Source: Cocos nucifera (Eukaryota > Streptophyta > Magnoliopsida > Arecales > Arecaceae). From it: DNA of 64,000 nucleotides. Positions within the stretch are counted from its first letter, which is position 1. Each line of letters opens with the position of its first letter. Below are positions 54,201 to 60,096 of this stretch, piece after piece. A program made the position numbers and the translations under genes. The DNA lies in NCBI GenBank assembly GCA_006176705.1, contig QRFJ01006390.1:310001-374000 (forward strand), read 5' to 3'. A model generated the notes under the pieces. It ran no database searches and was not told the origin of the DNA. It saw only the letters and a list, made by a program, of their open reading frames with translations.

Positions 54201-56542
54201 TCACTCTCTATATGGGCTTCTTGCAATGCTTCGCTCTAAATTTGCCTATTTAGTGCCTTCTACTTGTCTCATTAAGCTTTGCCTCCTCCAACCTGGCAAC
54301 CCTCAATAAAGGGGGTCTTGTCAGTCCCTCCCACATTGCAAATTAGGTTAGCTGTGAAAGTAACAAGGTAAAGTGGTAAAAAAGTTTATGACTATCCATC
54401 TCTATTGAATGATGTGGTTGTTAAGAACTTGAGACCATATTGACAGTTCACCTCTGCGGCGTTAAGAAAATTCTTTGTCCCATGAAAAGCACATGCTATT
54501 CATATAACCAATATTCAAGTTTGATAAGCAAATGAAGCAGACCACTGTAATTTTTATCTAATCCATCATAGAAAGCAAGTTGTGGAAATATCCCGTAGTC
54601 CTTCTGTATCTCAAATGGCAGAAGCATTTGAGAAATATTCAGGCTGGGTTGAAGATTGTGGGATATCATCTGACCATGATTGATGAGAAATACTTGTTGG
54701 AAAAGATTTACGTGGGGAGGTAGCTCAAATGGTAGAGTGCTTGCTTTGCATGCAAGAGGTACAAGGTTCAATCCCCAGCATCTCCAATTGCTACATGTTT
54801 TTCCTGAACAATGAAAGAATGTGGACTTCCTCTACTCAAAATAAAGAGAAAAACATGAAGTAACATCATCATAAATAAGGTCTATATGACCATGACTCAG
54901 TCCTCGGCTGCTATGATACATATTGGCCGGCAATAGTAAGGGCAGCTTTTCAATCTGCAGCATCTAGTTAATTGTTTTATTTACTTTGAATTGTTTTCTA
55001 ATGCTAGAGAGGGACAATATTTTTGCAACTTATTCCAATGCTCGCTGTTCAAGTCCAGAAGCAAGGATATTGTTTTCTAATGCTAGATAGGGAAAACATT
55101 TTTTGCAACTTATTCCAACACTTGCTGTTCAAGTCTAGAAGCAAGGAATTGTATATCTAAAAGTTCACCAAGACCGACACCTGATAAAAGAGATACGGGA
55201 TTAAAGCTTTCAATCCTCAAGATGATGAGTAAAACAAATTCAAAGTGAACAATTCCTGTTCATTTTTTATAAGCTTTACAAATTTAATTTAAAGCTCCAT
55301 TTTTTCAAACCCTTCTAAGTTCATATCTTAGAAAGGCCTATTATGTAATAATTTAGAGCCATAAAAAAACATTGCAGAAAACATGTTCCATTTTCTGCTT
55401 TAATCAATCTGACTAATTGTAAGGGCCTGCTGAATTTTAATATGGGGATGTAGCTCAAATGGTAGAGTGCTCGCTTTGCATGCGAGAGGTACAGGGTTTG
55501 ATCCCCTGCATCTCCAATTGCTACATGTTTTTCTTTTTATCTTTCAAATTTTATTTCATGAAAAATGAAAGAACATGGACTTCCGCTTCTCAAAATAAGG
55601 AGAAAAACATGAAGTAAGATCATCATAAACAAGGTCTCTACATCGATGTATCATGCATTCCTTATGGATTTAAATATCAATGCATGGGCATGTATCAGTC
55701 ACCAGTGGGTACAGGATGGTAAATGATACATGACTTAGGGTGGTTTGGGTATGGCTTCCTAAAATCAGAGTATGCTGGGGTCCTTTGCACCAGTCCTCGA
55801 CTGCTATGGTACATATTGGCCGGTATGGCATTAGTAAGGGCAGTTTTTCAATCCCCGGCATCTCATTACATTGTTTTAGTTAACTTTAAATTGTTTTCTA
55901 TGCTAGAGAGGGAAAATATTTTTTGTGACATGCTCCAACACTCACTGTTCTAGTCAAGAAAATAATAGAAAGGATTTATATATTAATGGCTCACCAACAC
56001 TGATATCTTCTAAAAGAGATATAGGATGAAAGCTTGCAATCCTCAAGATGACGAGTAAAAGAAATTCAAAGTGAACAATCCCTTATCATTTTTTATGAGC
56101 TTTACAAATTTAATTTAAAGCTTCCATTTCTTGGTACTCTACTAAGTTCATGTCTCAGAAAAGCCTATTATATAAGAATATGGAGTTATTTTATAAAAAC
56201 ATTGCAGAAAACATGTCCCGTATTCCGCTTTAATCAATCTGACTAATGGTAATGGCCCGATGAATTTTAAACTTACTGAGAAAATGTGAAACTCAAGGAG
56301 AAATCTCATTTGTTTCAATGTGTACTTACATGAAGGTGGAAATTGTTGTAAGACAAAGTATTATGGCAAGTTTTTTCGGATAAAGTTAGTCTTATAATCA
56401 TGGATTTGAGGTTATGGCAAAGCCCTAGTCTAGATAATTAATCATCAATTGAGACTCTGGAGACTTACAGGTGGACCATAGACAGGATCATCAGCATTCA
56501 AAGGAACGAATTTTGAATCTTCAACTAACTCACTTGGGAACT
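30228..56542 (-). CDS. Host gene, C-terminal 148 codons in seven exons; uncharacterised two-module protein, possibly DUF3783 type
   Basis: Coding exons, in order of translation, are 56469-56542, 51619-51660, 50562-50603, 49254-49337, 49042-49129, 30334-30431 and 30228-30248. Each is flanked by AG and GT, with no stop inside, and the phases agree throughout, including a split glycine codon across the 18.6-kb intron. The protein starts mid-chain (a preceding exon must supply one base) and ends GKLSS before TAG at 30228-30230. Two stretches look alike: ALLLLGFEADEMDRIKKFL and RICFLSGLSGEEMMMFIDAF. Each is a hydrophobic strand, a glycine turn and a helix with an acidic-EM motif, followed by an aliphatic stretch and a polar tail. 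This suggests a duplicated alpha/beta module. Resemblance to DUF3783 is from memory and tentative; function is unknown. The N-terminus, with any targeting peptide, was not found. Introns hold an Athila element and two tRNA genes. Confidence 0.72.
30334..30431 (-). CDS. Host gene exon, 32 codons
   Basis: Acceptor TTCTATGCAG and donor ATGCTG|GTTCGT. After two bases finishing the glycine codon it reads LKPTVFAALVPNSADKLL and ends EEIMGDHEML. It forms the second half of the second module. Confidence 0.75.
30756..31080. mobile_element. GGTACC-palindrome MITE-like segment
   Basis: It starts CATGGTATTCCGTACCGG, close to the complement of the right end of the hAT element at 42311 (CATGGAATGTCGTACGGG). 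It is dense in GGTACGGTATGG / CCATACCGTACC words. The right boundary and a target duplication are not clear, so it may be truncated. Confidence 0.5.
31580..33309 (+). repeat. 5' LTR of the Athila element (1.73 kb)
   Basis: It starts TGATTGGGGAATAATTTGC and ends near GTTTAGGGATACTG. It is collinear with 46116-47841 over its length. Open frames at 31972-32460 in both strands are in the LTR, recur in the other LTR and are not genes. Confidence 0.9.
33316..33332 (+). promoter_or_regulatory. Athila primer-binding site
   Basis: TGGCATTGTTGCCGGGG differs at two positions from the TGGCGCCGTTGCCGGGG site known for Athila elements (attributed to tRNA-Asp). It lies a few bases after the LTR end. Confidence 0.8.
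33490..35735 (+). pseudogene. Athila gag, interrupted and with stops
   Basis: The N-terminal part reads LDPEIECTLRALRRER just before the MITE at 33575. After the MITE it continues EGDQLVDMAENQRTL (34279 onward). The Retrotrans_gag core spans about 34430-34850, with FPFSLKDKAKAWL and SLYEAWERYKDLQRKCPHHG. A frameshift lies near 34880. The expected zinc knuckle is degenerate: CDWCGAD at about 35080 keeps two cysteines but lacks the downstream His and Cys. A later part has VTSDRFEKQEAKIDQL. In-frame stops follow DAI, LSK and ASYN. Gag would form the virus-like particle in the cytoplasm. Confidence 0.8.
33575..34270. mobile_element. hAT-type MITE in Athila gag (696 bp)
   Basis: The ends are inverted repeats: TAGGGACGGCAAAAT on the left and ATTGCCATCCCTA on the right. 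The 8-bp target duplication is GATTGGAG (33567-33574) / GACTGGAG (34271-34278). It is rich in GGGTATGGG / CCCAAACCC words and AT-rich in the middle, with no coding capacity. Removing it with one duplication copy joins ...RRERRLE to GDQLVD in frame. Confidence 0.85.
35758..36360. mobile_element. hAT-type MITE before the Athila protease (603 bp)
   Basis: It has a perfect 8-bp target duplication GTTTAAGC (35750-35757 and 36361-36368) and imperfect terminal repeats CAAGATTCTCAA and, inward from the right, CAGCGTTTTCAA. Internal folds include GAAGCCGACAA...TTGCCGGCTTC (36041-36051 / 36057-36067) and two CAGGGGCAATC...CCCCTG hairpins. The same folds occur in the MITE at 7951-8766. Removal restores QVFKQLHINIPF in Athila. 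Confidence 0.88.
36369..37337 (+). pseudogene. Athila protease and linker, one frameshift
   Basis: It begins QLHINIPFADPLAQIPVYAK. The retropepsin-like core reads FGKALCDLGASVSLMP at about 36585-36635; the DLGA catalytic motif is the usual Athila form. ILGRPFLATAGAVIDV follows at about 36815-36860 in the next frame, so a frameshift lies near 36805. The rest, to 37337, is the linker to RT and ends DKLLHMLRSRP before a stop. The protease would cut the Gag-Pol polyprotein in the particle. Confidence 0.8.
37580..42311 (-). mobile_element. hAT transposon with its own transposase (4.7 kb)
   Basis: It lies between an 8-bp target duplication TTGTAAAT (37572-37579) / TTGTGAAT (42312-42319). The ends are imperfect inverted repeats: CAAGAATTCAAGAACCGG on the left and CATGGAATGTCGTACGGG read inward from the right. 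Subterminal GGTACC/CCGAAC words resemble those of the MITEs at 7951-8766, 30756 and 35758-36360. It carries a decayed DUF659-type transposase on the minus strand. Removing it rejoins the Athila RT (MTVV-N-NENNEL) in frame. It is a plausible source of transposase for the nearby MITEs. Confidence 0.9.
38006..41318 (-). pseudogene. hAT transposase (BED finger, DUF659, hATC), degenerate
   Basis: A possible start ATG lies at 41316-41318. The BED zinc finger (WRCRWCNTEFKEGGMTRLK, then VAVCRKYPQEVQLLMKKHL) is at about 41250-41110. The DUF659 core at 40426-40097 has MCDGWIDPTRRSIINFL, IDASDKMHDATY, VIIDNRPQYKAAEKLL and YWISYAAHCIDFILMDI; aspartates and the AAHCID motif are kept. PLYEMLRTMDG, then YYLNPRFQY and ALRNMIYKMVDDPEIAS, lie at 39811-39400. 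The hATC dimerisation region (AIAIRILSQT, then DLIYVYYNLRLR) is at about 39090-38930. A Tyr/Gly-rich acidic tail runs to 38006. Stops and frame changes between blocks make it inactive, though some gaps could be introns. It would excise and reinsert the element in the nucleus. Confidence 0.85.
43561..44820 (+). CDS. Athila integrase domain, intact 419-codon frame
   Basis: This is the longest open frame in the window and has no stop. The HHCC zinc-binding domain uses H58, H65, C96 and C99 (GGHFSTSKT, then CDRCQRVGN). The catalytic core has D128 (WRIDFMGP), D187 (IISDEGSHF) and E223 (NGQVELANRE), an exact D,D35E spacing. A GYxxSPYRL-like segment and the C-terminal DNA-binding part (FEVGQQVILFNSRLKLFP, then WSSPFTV) follow. 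Normally it is cleaved from Gag-Pol and inserts element cDNA into chromosomes. The first codons, MVSGILP, are internal to the polyprotein rather than a true start. Upstream RT is broken, so this copy is not autonomous. Confidence 0.88.
   Translation: MVSGILPSDLSYHQRKKFLWEVKHYFWEVPLMYKHCSNGMIRRCVPQEEMKDILDHCHSLECGGHFSTSKTVAKVWQSGFYWPIMYQDARQYVGMCDRCQRVGNISKKHEMPLNNILEVELFDVWRIDFMGPFPSSFNNQYILFAVDYVSKWVEAIATPTNDSRVVMRFVKKNIFSRFGVPRAIISDEGSHFCNRSFDTLLKKYGVTHKVELAYHPQTNGQVELANRELKHILEKTVGSSRKDWANKLDDALWAYRTAYKTPSGMSPYRLGKSCHLPIELEHKAYWAIKELNMDLKAAGEKRLLQSSELEEFRLDAYQSTRLYQKKTKCWHDKHIQKRDFEVGQQVILFNSRLKLFPSKLRSRWSSPFTVSKVHPYGAVEVYSEATGSFKVNGQHLKPYFVADVVLKGVTYPSQNPSYS
44821..46098 (+). other. Athila non-coding 3' region
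   Basis: No env-like frame. It contains the conserved phrase ATTGAGGACAATGT followed by AAGTTTGGGG (45076-45122), where the G run has grown to 19 bases. Many Athila elements carry an env-like gene here; this one does not. Two similar blocks around 45600-45790 (GGCAACTTG / AAGCAAGTG context) look like a decayed duplication. Confidence 0.6.
46099..46115 (+). promoter_or_regulatory. Athila polypurine tract
   Basis: CAAGTTTGGGGGTATT lies directly before the 3' LTR. It is the usual Athila form and repeats the AAGTTTGGGG motif seen near 45100. Confidence 0.7.
46116..47841 (+). repeat. 3' LTR of the Athila element (1.73 kb)
   Basis: It starts TGAGTGGGGAATAATTTGC and ends GGGACACCA (TG...CA), followed by the CCTCT target duplication. 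It is collinear with the 5' LTR, with scattered substitutions and small indels. Confidence 0.9.
48046..49041 (-). other. Intron remainder with CA-rich microsatellites
   Basis: No gene. An A-run lies at about 48061-48076. Alternating purine-pyrimidine CA/TG tracts lie at about 48240-48300 and 48830-48870. Confidence 0.5.
49042..49129 (-). CDS. Host gene exon, 29 codons plus one base
   Basis: Acceptor AATCTACAG and donor GATACTG|GTATGA. It begins IAKSLPRICFLSGLSGEE and ends DAFPDT plus the first base of a glycine codon. Its donor opens the 18.6-kb intron. Confidence 0.75.
49254..49337 (-). CDS. Host gene exon, 28 codons
   Basis: Acceptor TGTCTTCAG and donor GTGAAG|GTTAGG. It begins VIYCTEDMIKLSVWDA and ends DLEDVK, phase 0 at both ends. 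It completes the first module and links to the second. Confidence 0.75.
49338..50561 (-). other. Intron of the host gene (1.2 kb)
   Basis: Bounded by donor GTAACT and acceptor TCTTCAG on the minus strand. No other feature seen. Confidence 0.65.
50562..50603 (-). CDS. Host gene exon, 14 codons
   Basis: Acceptor CTGTTACAG and donor TTAAAG|GTAACT. It reads IKKFLRDLDGEFLK, phase 0 at both ends. Confidence 0.72.
50604..51618 (-). other. Intron of the host gene (1.0 kb)
   Basis: Bounded by donor GTATCT and acceptor TTACAG. The part at about 50850-51180 is richer in GGTACC-type words and may be a decayed MITE. No ends were found. Confidence 0.65.
51619..51660 (-). CDS. Host gene exon, 14 codons
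   Basis: Acceptor CATATTTCAG and donor GACAGG|GTATCT. It reads ALLLLGFEADEMDR, phase 0 at both ends: the hydrophobic strand and acidic-EM helix start of the first module. Confidence 0.72.
52620..53040 (+). repeat. Dispersed repeat with internal duplication
   Basis: The phrase TCTAAGATCTACCTAGCATA with CTAATGTAGGACTAAA recurs in altered form near the right end (TCCAAGATCTATCCC, CTAATATGAGGCTAAA). Another diverged copy lies near 3180-3250. This wording is common in plant repeats. I cannot name the family. Confidence 0.35.
53336..53465 (+). mobile_element. tRNA-derived SINE
   Basis: A perfect RNA polymerase III A box TAGTGCAATTGG (53347-53358) is followed, 33 bases after its end, by a near-consensus B box GGTTCATGTCC (53392-53402). 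A 16-base A-tail lies at 53450-53465. Total length is about 130 bp. Order and spacing suit a short tRNA-derived SINE. Target duplications were not evident, so the 5' end is approximate. Confidence 0.62.
54714..54786 (+). tRNA. tRNA-Ala (UGC), variant or decaying copy
   Basis: It is 73 nt with a cloverleaf. The anticodon loop TTTGCAT gives anticodon TGC (54747-54749). A box TAGCTCAAATGG and B box GGTTCAATCCCC are present. The G3:U70 alanine identity pair is present. The acceptor stem has one mismatch at 6:67 (G against A) compared with the copy at 55444. A T run follows within 20 bases. It is antisense to the host gene and within its intron. Confidence 0.8.
55444..55516 (+). tRNA. tRNA-Ala (UGC)
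   Basis: It is 73 nt. Acceptor GGGGATG pairs with CATCTCC, including the G3:U70 pair recognised by alanyl-tRNA synthetase. The anticodon stem CTCGC/GCGAG encloses TTTGCAT, with anticodon TGC at 55477-55479. The B box is GGTTTGATCCCC. A T-rich terminator follows at about 55527-55536. All stems pair, so this is the better candidate for a functional gene. Confidence 0.92.
56469..56542 (-). CDS. Host gene exon (first one placed with confidence)
   Basis: Acceptor TGTTGCAG and donor CCACCT|GTAAGT. It encodes 24 residues starting FPSELVEDSKF and ending DDPVYGPP, after two bases of a split codon. The donor is close to consensus. Confidence 0.7.
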
Positions 56543-57239
56543 CTGCAACATGCCATCAATCACCAAATCTCATCCAAAAAAGCATTTGCATGGACAAAGC
56601 ATAGATTGATAAACTTGCATATAACATCCTTACTAATCCATATTGAACTTGTAGGGTAATTGAATGAGACAATAGCCTGTAAGTTATATCATACAATCTA
56701 GAGCAGCAAAGGATACAAATGCTGTTTTACCTCATAGAAACATCATTTTAATAATTTGCAATATTTCAAATAGTCAAGTAGGCATTGCTCAAGCTGCAGT
56801 TGCTTCTTTCATCGGCTAACCATTTTATTTTACACATAAAATACTAGTACAAAATAGAGCATTTGAGTTCTTGATCCATAGATATGGCCTCCATCATGCA
56901 AAGAGCTTTACTTTTTTTTGTTAGAAAAAGTTTGTATTTTGTCTTCCACTTATCCAGGACAAAAGGGGAAAAAAAAGGACACGTATAAAGTAATCAAAAG
57001 AACATGAGGCTTAACTTATGCATATACTAATATACATCAAAGAATGATGCCACCAAAACTCAAGCCTTCAAATAATCTTTCTTACCATAACAGAGTTTTA
57101 TAGCTACCAATATCCATAAAGACAGATTCATACAAGCAAGATTTTAAGTCCCGACAGGATAGAGGGCATCTCGGCCACCCAGTTAGTTCTTGTGAGACAA
57201 TGAGATTAGGATGGGATCGGGGCTCCGAAATCTATTCAC

Positions 57240-57545
57240 ATGAGGAGAGAAGAAGAAAGAGGAAAGAAAGAAAGGAAAGAAAGATGAAGAAAAGGAAAGT
57301 GAAAGAAAAAAAGAATAAAAAGAATAAAAAAAAGGGAAAGAAACAAAGAGAGAAGAAGAAGATAAAAAGAAAGGAAAAAAGAAAGAAAAGAGAAAGAAGA
57401 AGAAAAGAAATAAATAAATAAAGGAAGGGATACTAGAAAGAAAAAAGGAAACGAAAGAAAAGAAGGTAGAAGAAAAAGAAAAAATAAAGAAGGAAAACAA
57501 GAAGAAAAAAGAAAGAAAGAAAGGAAAGCAGAAGAGGAGAGAGAT
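57240..57545 (+). repeat. ~300-bp polypurine tract
   Basis: The plus strand is almost only A and G for about 300 bases (AAGAAAG/GGAAAG words), broken by a few T residues near 57410-57435. The overlapping Lys/Arg- and Phe/Ser-rich open frames are artefacts of composition. Confidence 0.85.
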
Positions 57546-57699
57546 GCAGGATATCTGCCGGGATGTAGGAGTAATGCGTCCCATTTCATAGAGAAACCAA
57601 GATACCTCTATCCTACGGGATTTAAAACTTTATATACAAGTATTTTGAAATATCATTATATTGGAAAGTATTGATCGATTTATTCGATAGCCAATTGAA

Positions 57700-57880
57700 T
57701 GCTATAATATTTTATCAAATGTCTCCAAAAAAAATGTTATGATGCACTCTCAAAAATGCTAGAATATATTATTGGATGTCTCCAATTAAAATGTTATGAT
57801 GTGTTCTTAAAAATGTTATAATATATTATTGGATGTCTTCAAAGAAAAGTTACAATTTATTCTCAAAAAAATGAAACTTA
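57700..57880 (+). repeat. 57-bp tandem repeat, about 2.7 copies
   Basis: TGTCTCCAA / TGTCTTCAA recurs at 57720, 57777 and 57834. Units share AAAATGTTATGATG and AATATATTATTGGA. Confidence 0.75.
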
Positions 57881-57935
57881 TAATAAAAATACTAGCATTT
57901 GTACTGCATGTTAGAGAAAAAAAAATGTAAGAAGC

Positions 57936-58270
57936 ATGGTTCGCGGAACCATCCTGAACAGTCTGATTCTGAACATAACGAACCATACCGGCTGTAGATT
58001 GGGATAGTTGAAATGAGAAACTGATGAGGAGAGGGAGAGAGAGAGGAAAAGAGAGAGAGGGGGGAGGGAAAGGAGGGAGAAGGGTGGAGCTAGTACTCCG
58101 ATCCTTCAGAGGCCTCCATAGCCCTCTAGTAGCCTCTCCCTCTCCTTTCCTCCCTCTCTCCCTCCCCCCTCTCTCTTCCTCTCTCCCATTCTCCCTCTCT
58201 CCTGCCCTCTCTGCTATGTTGGTCTGGGCCCAGCATGGCATAGGGCCACTGTTGGCCCACTGGTCCGGGC
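57936..58270. mobile_element. MITE-like segment of the GA/CT hairpin family
   Basis: It starts CATGGTTCGCGGAACCATCC. It contains a GA-rich tract mirrored by a CT-rich tract around GGCCTCCATAGCCCTC, as in the MITE at 35758-36360. The right end is truncated or joined to the copia LTR at 58279. No target duplication was seen. Confidence 0.5.
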
Positions 58271-58278
58271 TCTAATAT

Positions 58279-58611
58279 TGACACAATCAACCTTGGTAAG
58301 AAGCAAAAACAAGCAGATTGAAGTTGTGAAGTGGTTCAAAAACCTCAGAGAGAACAAAAAATTGGTCAATCTATCAAGGGTCCTCACTTATAAACCCCCA
58401 GAAATGAATATCCTGGATTCCTTATTTACATATAACCTCATCATATTTCCATAATAAATGCATACTTATTCTGAATTTAAACAGAAGGCAACAAATCAAC
58501 ACCTCTTGATATAATTTATCTATAGAAAATCATCATAATTGAACTTCAATTTTCCTTATGTAATACTATCATATTCATTTTTATGATATGACTAGAATAT
58601 TTTTGTCAACA
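58279..58611 (-). repeat. Ty1/copia-type LTR, solo or truncated (333 bp)
   Basis: On the minus strand it starts TGTTGACAAAAATATTC and ends GATTGTGTCA. It contains a TATA-like TTTATAAGTGAGG. Directly after it the minus strand reads ATATTAGAGCC, similar to a copia primer-binding site, so it may be the 5' LTR of a lost element. No 5-bp target duplication is present. Confidence 0.55.
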
Positions 58612-59413
58612 TAAACATAATCACCCTTCCTGATGTTCTTCCATGTATTCAACATCCATCATTTTGGGCTATTAGAAGAAAATTTTGCTGCAGCATCATG
58701 CGATATCAACTCATATGTTGGTTGAGAGGTAGGATTATGATGGTTAGCAACAAGAAGATTGGAAAAATGTGACACAGTCAATCATACATTTACTACAGAT
58801 AATGTGAGCTACTAGTGAGAGCAAGTGGTCTTGTAGGCAGTAGTTAATGGCAGATCTAGAGGAGCAGCAGGGGCCCCAACTCCCCTAAGAAACAGAAAAC
58901 CTAGAAGCAGGAAACATTTGATTTAGGGTGTCACAGTTTCCCCAAGGACATGGAAAACATTATTTTTAGGTAAACTTCTATACAGGGAGCTGCATCTGCA
59001 TCTTAAGCAAACCTTATTCTCTTTTTTTTTTCTTTCAAGAGAGACGTGTTTCTTGGTATGGCACTCAAAGCAGCTCCCTCTACAGGTAACTAAGTGAAAA
59101 ACCTTGGGGAATTTAACACATTTTCCCTTCGTATCTCATCCCCTTTTCCAATTTCGGCCATATGGAAAACCTTATGGGCCATGATTGTCTTCCAAGTGTA
59201 TCCCCTTCCACTAAAGTCTACTGCCTGTTTTATCCTCCAATATAAGAGGGAAAAAAGAAAAGAGAAAAGCATTTAATTGTTCTTAGTTTTTTTAAGAATA
59301 ATAAGGAATTTATGCCCAGTTCTTCCTCTCAAGAAAAAGGGAAACTTTTCCACCTTTCCTTGCTTGTCTTAGTCTATATAAAAGGAGAAGAGTTTGTCAG
59401 AGTATCTACATAC
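58612..59413. other. No supported gene
   Basis: Unassigned. A minus-strand frame at 58790-58665 with LISHDAAAKFSSN, and another at 59272-59090 with VDFSGRGYTWKTI, look coding-like but match no family I know and do not fit the host gene's splice phases. Confidence 0.35.
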
Positions 59414-59452
59414 AGGTGGATCCAGCTCCAAAATATCAATCACAGGCAACTC
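59414..59452 (-). CDS. Candidate upstream exon of the host gene
   Basis: The minus strand reads GAGATAG|, then 13 codons ELPVIDILELDPP, then a good donor GTATGT. Joining to the exon at 56542 needs either an intervening exon or use of the CAGAG acceptor two bases further on, which would give a continuous ...DPPFPSELVED. Its acceptor is weak. It lies only 61 bp left of the Tat LTR, so any earlier exons would be beyond that element. Confidence 0.33.
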
Positions 59453-59513
59453 CTATCTCCCAAAGATGTGCAAACAAAGCACCGTTAGAACTTAGGAGGT
59501 GGAGATTTCCCCC

Positions 59514-60046
59514 TGTTGGGGGCTATTGATCTTCCACCCGACTCACCAGCTTGCGCCCGACTTACCATCAGACGCTAACAATCATTCACCGACTGACCGA
59601 CGATCGGTCGGCTTCAAGTTAACCGGCAAACCGATAGTCAGCCGGGCCCCAAATCAGTCGACTGACCGACGATCGATCGGCTACAAGTCAGTCGACTGAC
59701 CGCCGGAAGTTCTCCAAACAGCTTATCCGACTCTTGATCAGCCCTACAAAACCGTCCCTGGAAAAAGCGGGCCACGACGATTAGTGGATGGTTTTAACTA
59801 TTCACCCACGATCACGCTATACCGGAAAAGGAGGGATCCTTATGCTAAACGGTTATCACCACAACATCTATAAAAGGAAGGCAAACCGGCTAATTTGGGA
59901 GGAAAAATTCATTCTATTATCTGTTCGAACAGTCCACTAACTTAAGCATCGGAGGATCTCCACCAAAGCCAACTCCGGTCCGTGAGGACTTACTCTTGTA
60001 GGTTTTCCGGCATTTGCTCGCAGGCGCAGGTGGATTGACCGCAACA
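59514..60046 (+). repeat. 5' LTR of the Tat element (533 bp)
   Basis: It starts TGTTGGGGGCTATTGATC and ends GACCGCAACA. Near the start, short repeats of GACTGACCGACGATCGGTCGG occur around 59590-59700. A TATA box TATAAAAG lies at 59869-59876. Confidence 0.8.
59869..59876 (+). promoter_or_regulatory. TATA box in the Tat LTR
   Basis: TATAAAAG, about 180 bp before the LTR end, where transcription of an LTR element would start. Confidence 0.6.
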
Positions 60047-60066
60047 GATTGGCGCACCAGGTAGGA
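60047..60066 (+). promoter_or_regulatory. Primer-binding site of the Tat element
   Basis: GATTGGCGCACCAGGTAGGA follows the LTR end directly. The TTGGCGC core parallels the site at 17454. Confidence 0.65.
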
Positions 60067-60096
60067 GGGACAGGAGAATAAGAAGTCTAATTTTCA

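Larger units (their letters stand above)
54714..56280 (+). repeat. Tandem segmental duplication containing the tRNA genes
   Basis: Copy 1 (54714 to about 55440) and copy 2 (55444 to about 56275) share the tRNA, then CCAATTGCTACATGTTTTTC, GAGAAAAACATGAAGTAA, CATATTGGCCGG, TTTTCTAATGCTAGAGAGGG-like text and a common end TTAATCAATCTGACTAAT...TGAATTTTAA. Copy 2 has extra sequence around 55640-55790. Copy 1 also has a small internal repeat near 55000-55140. Confidence 0.8.
51661..56468 (-). other. Intron of the host gene (4.8 kb) holding a SINE and two tRNA-Ala genes
   Basis: Bounded by donor GTAAGT and acceptor TTTCAG. It contains a dispersed repeat (52620-53040), a SINE (about 53336-53465) and a duplicated block with two plus-strand tRNA genes (54714-56280). 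Confidence 0.65.

Noticed and set aside
57183..57589. Open frames of 73-133 codons on both strands
   Set aside because: They are artefacts of the polypurine/polypyrimidine composition: Lys/Arg/Glu-rich one way and Phe/Ser-rich the other, with no domain.
58665..58790. Minus-strand frame with LISHDAAAKFSSN as a host exon
   Set aside because: It ends in a stop with no donor before it. It more likely belongs to transposon sequence beside the copia LTR.
59090..59276. Open frames on both strands, one with VDFSGRGYTWKTI
   Set aside because: Coding-like, but no family was recognised and the phase does not join to the host gene exons. Left as unassigned.
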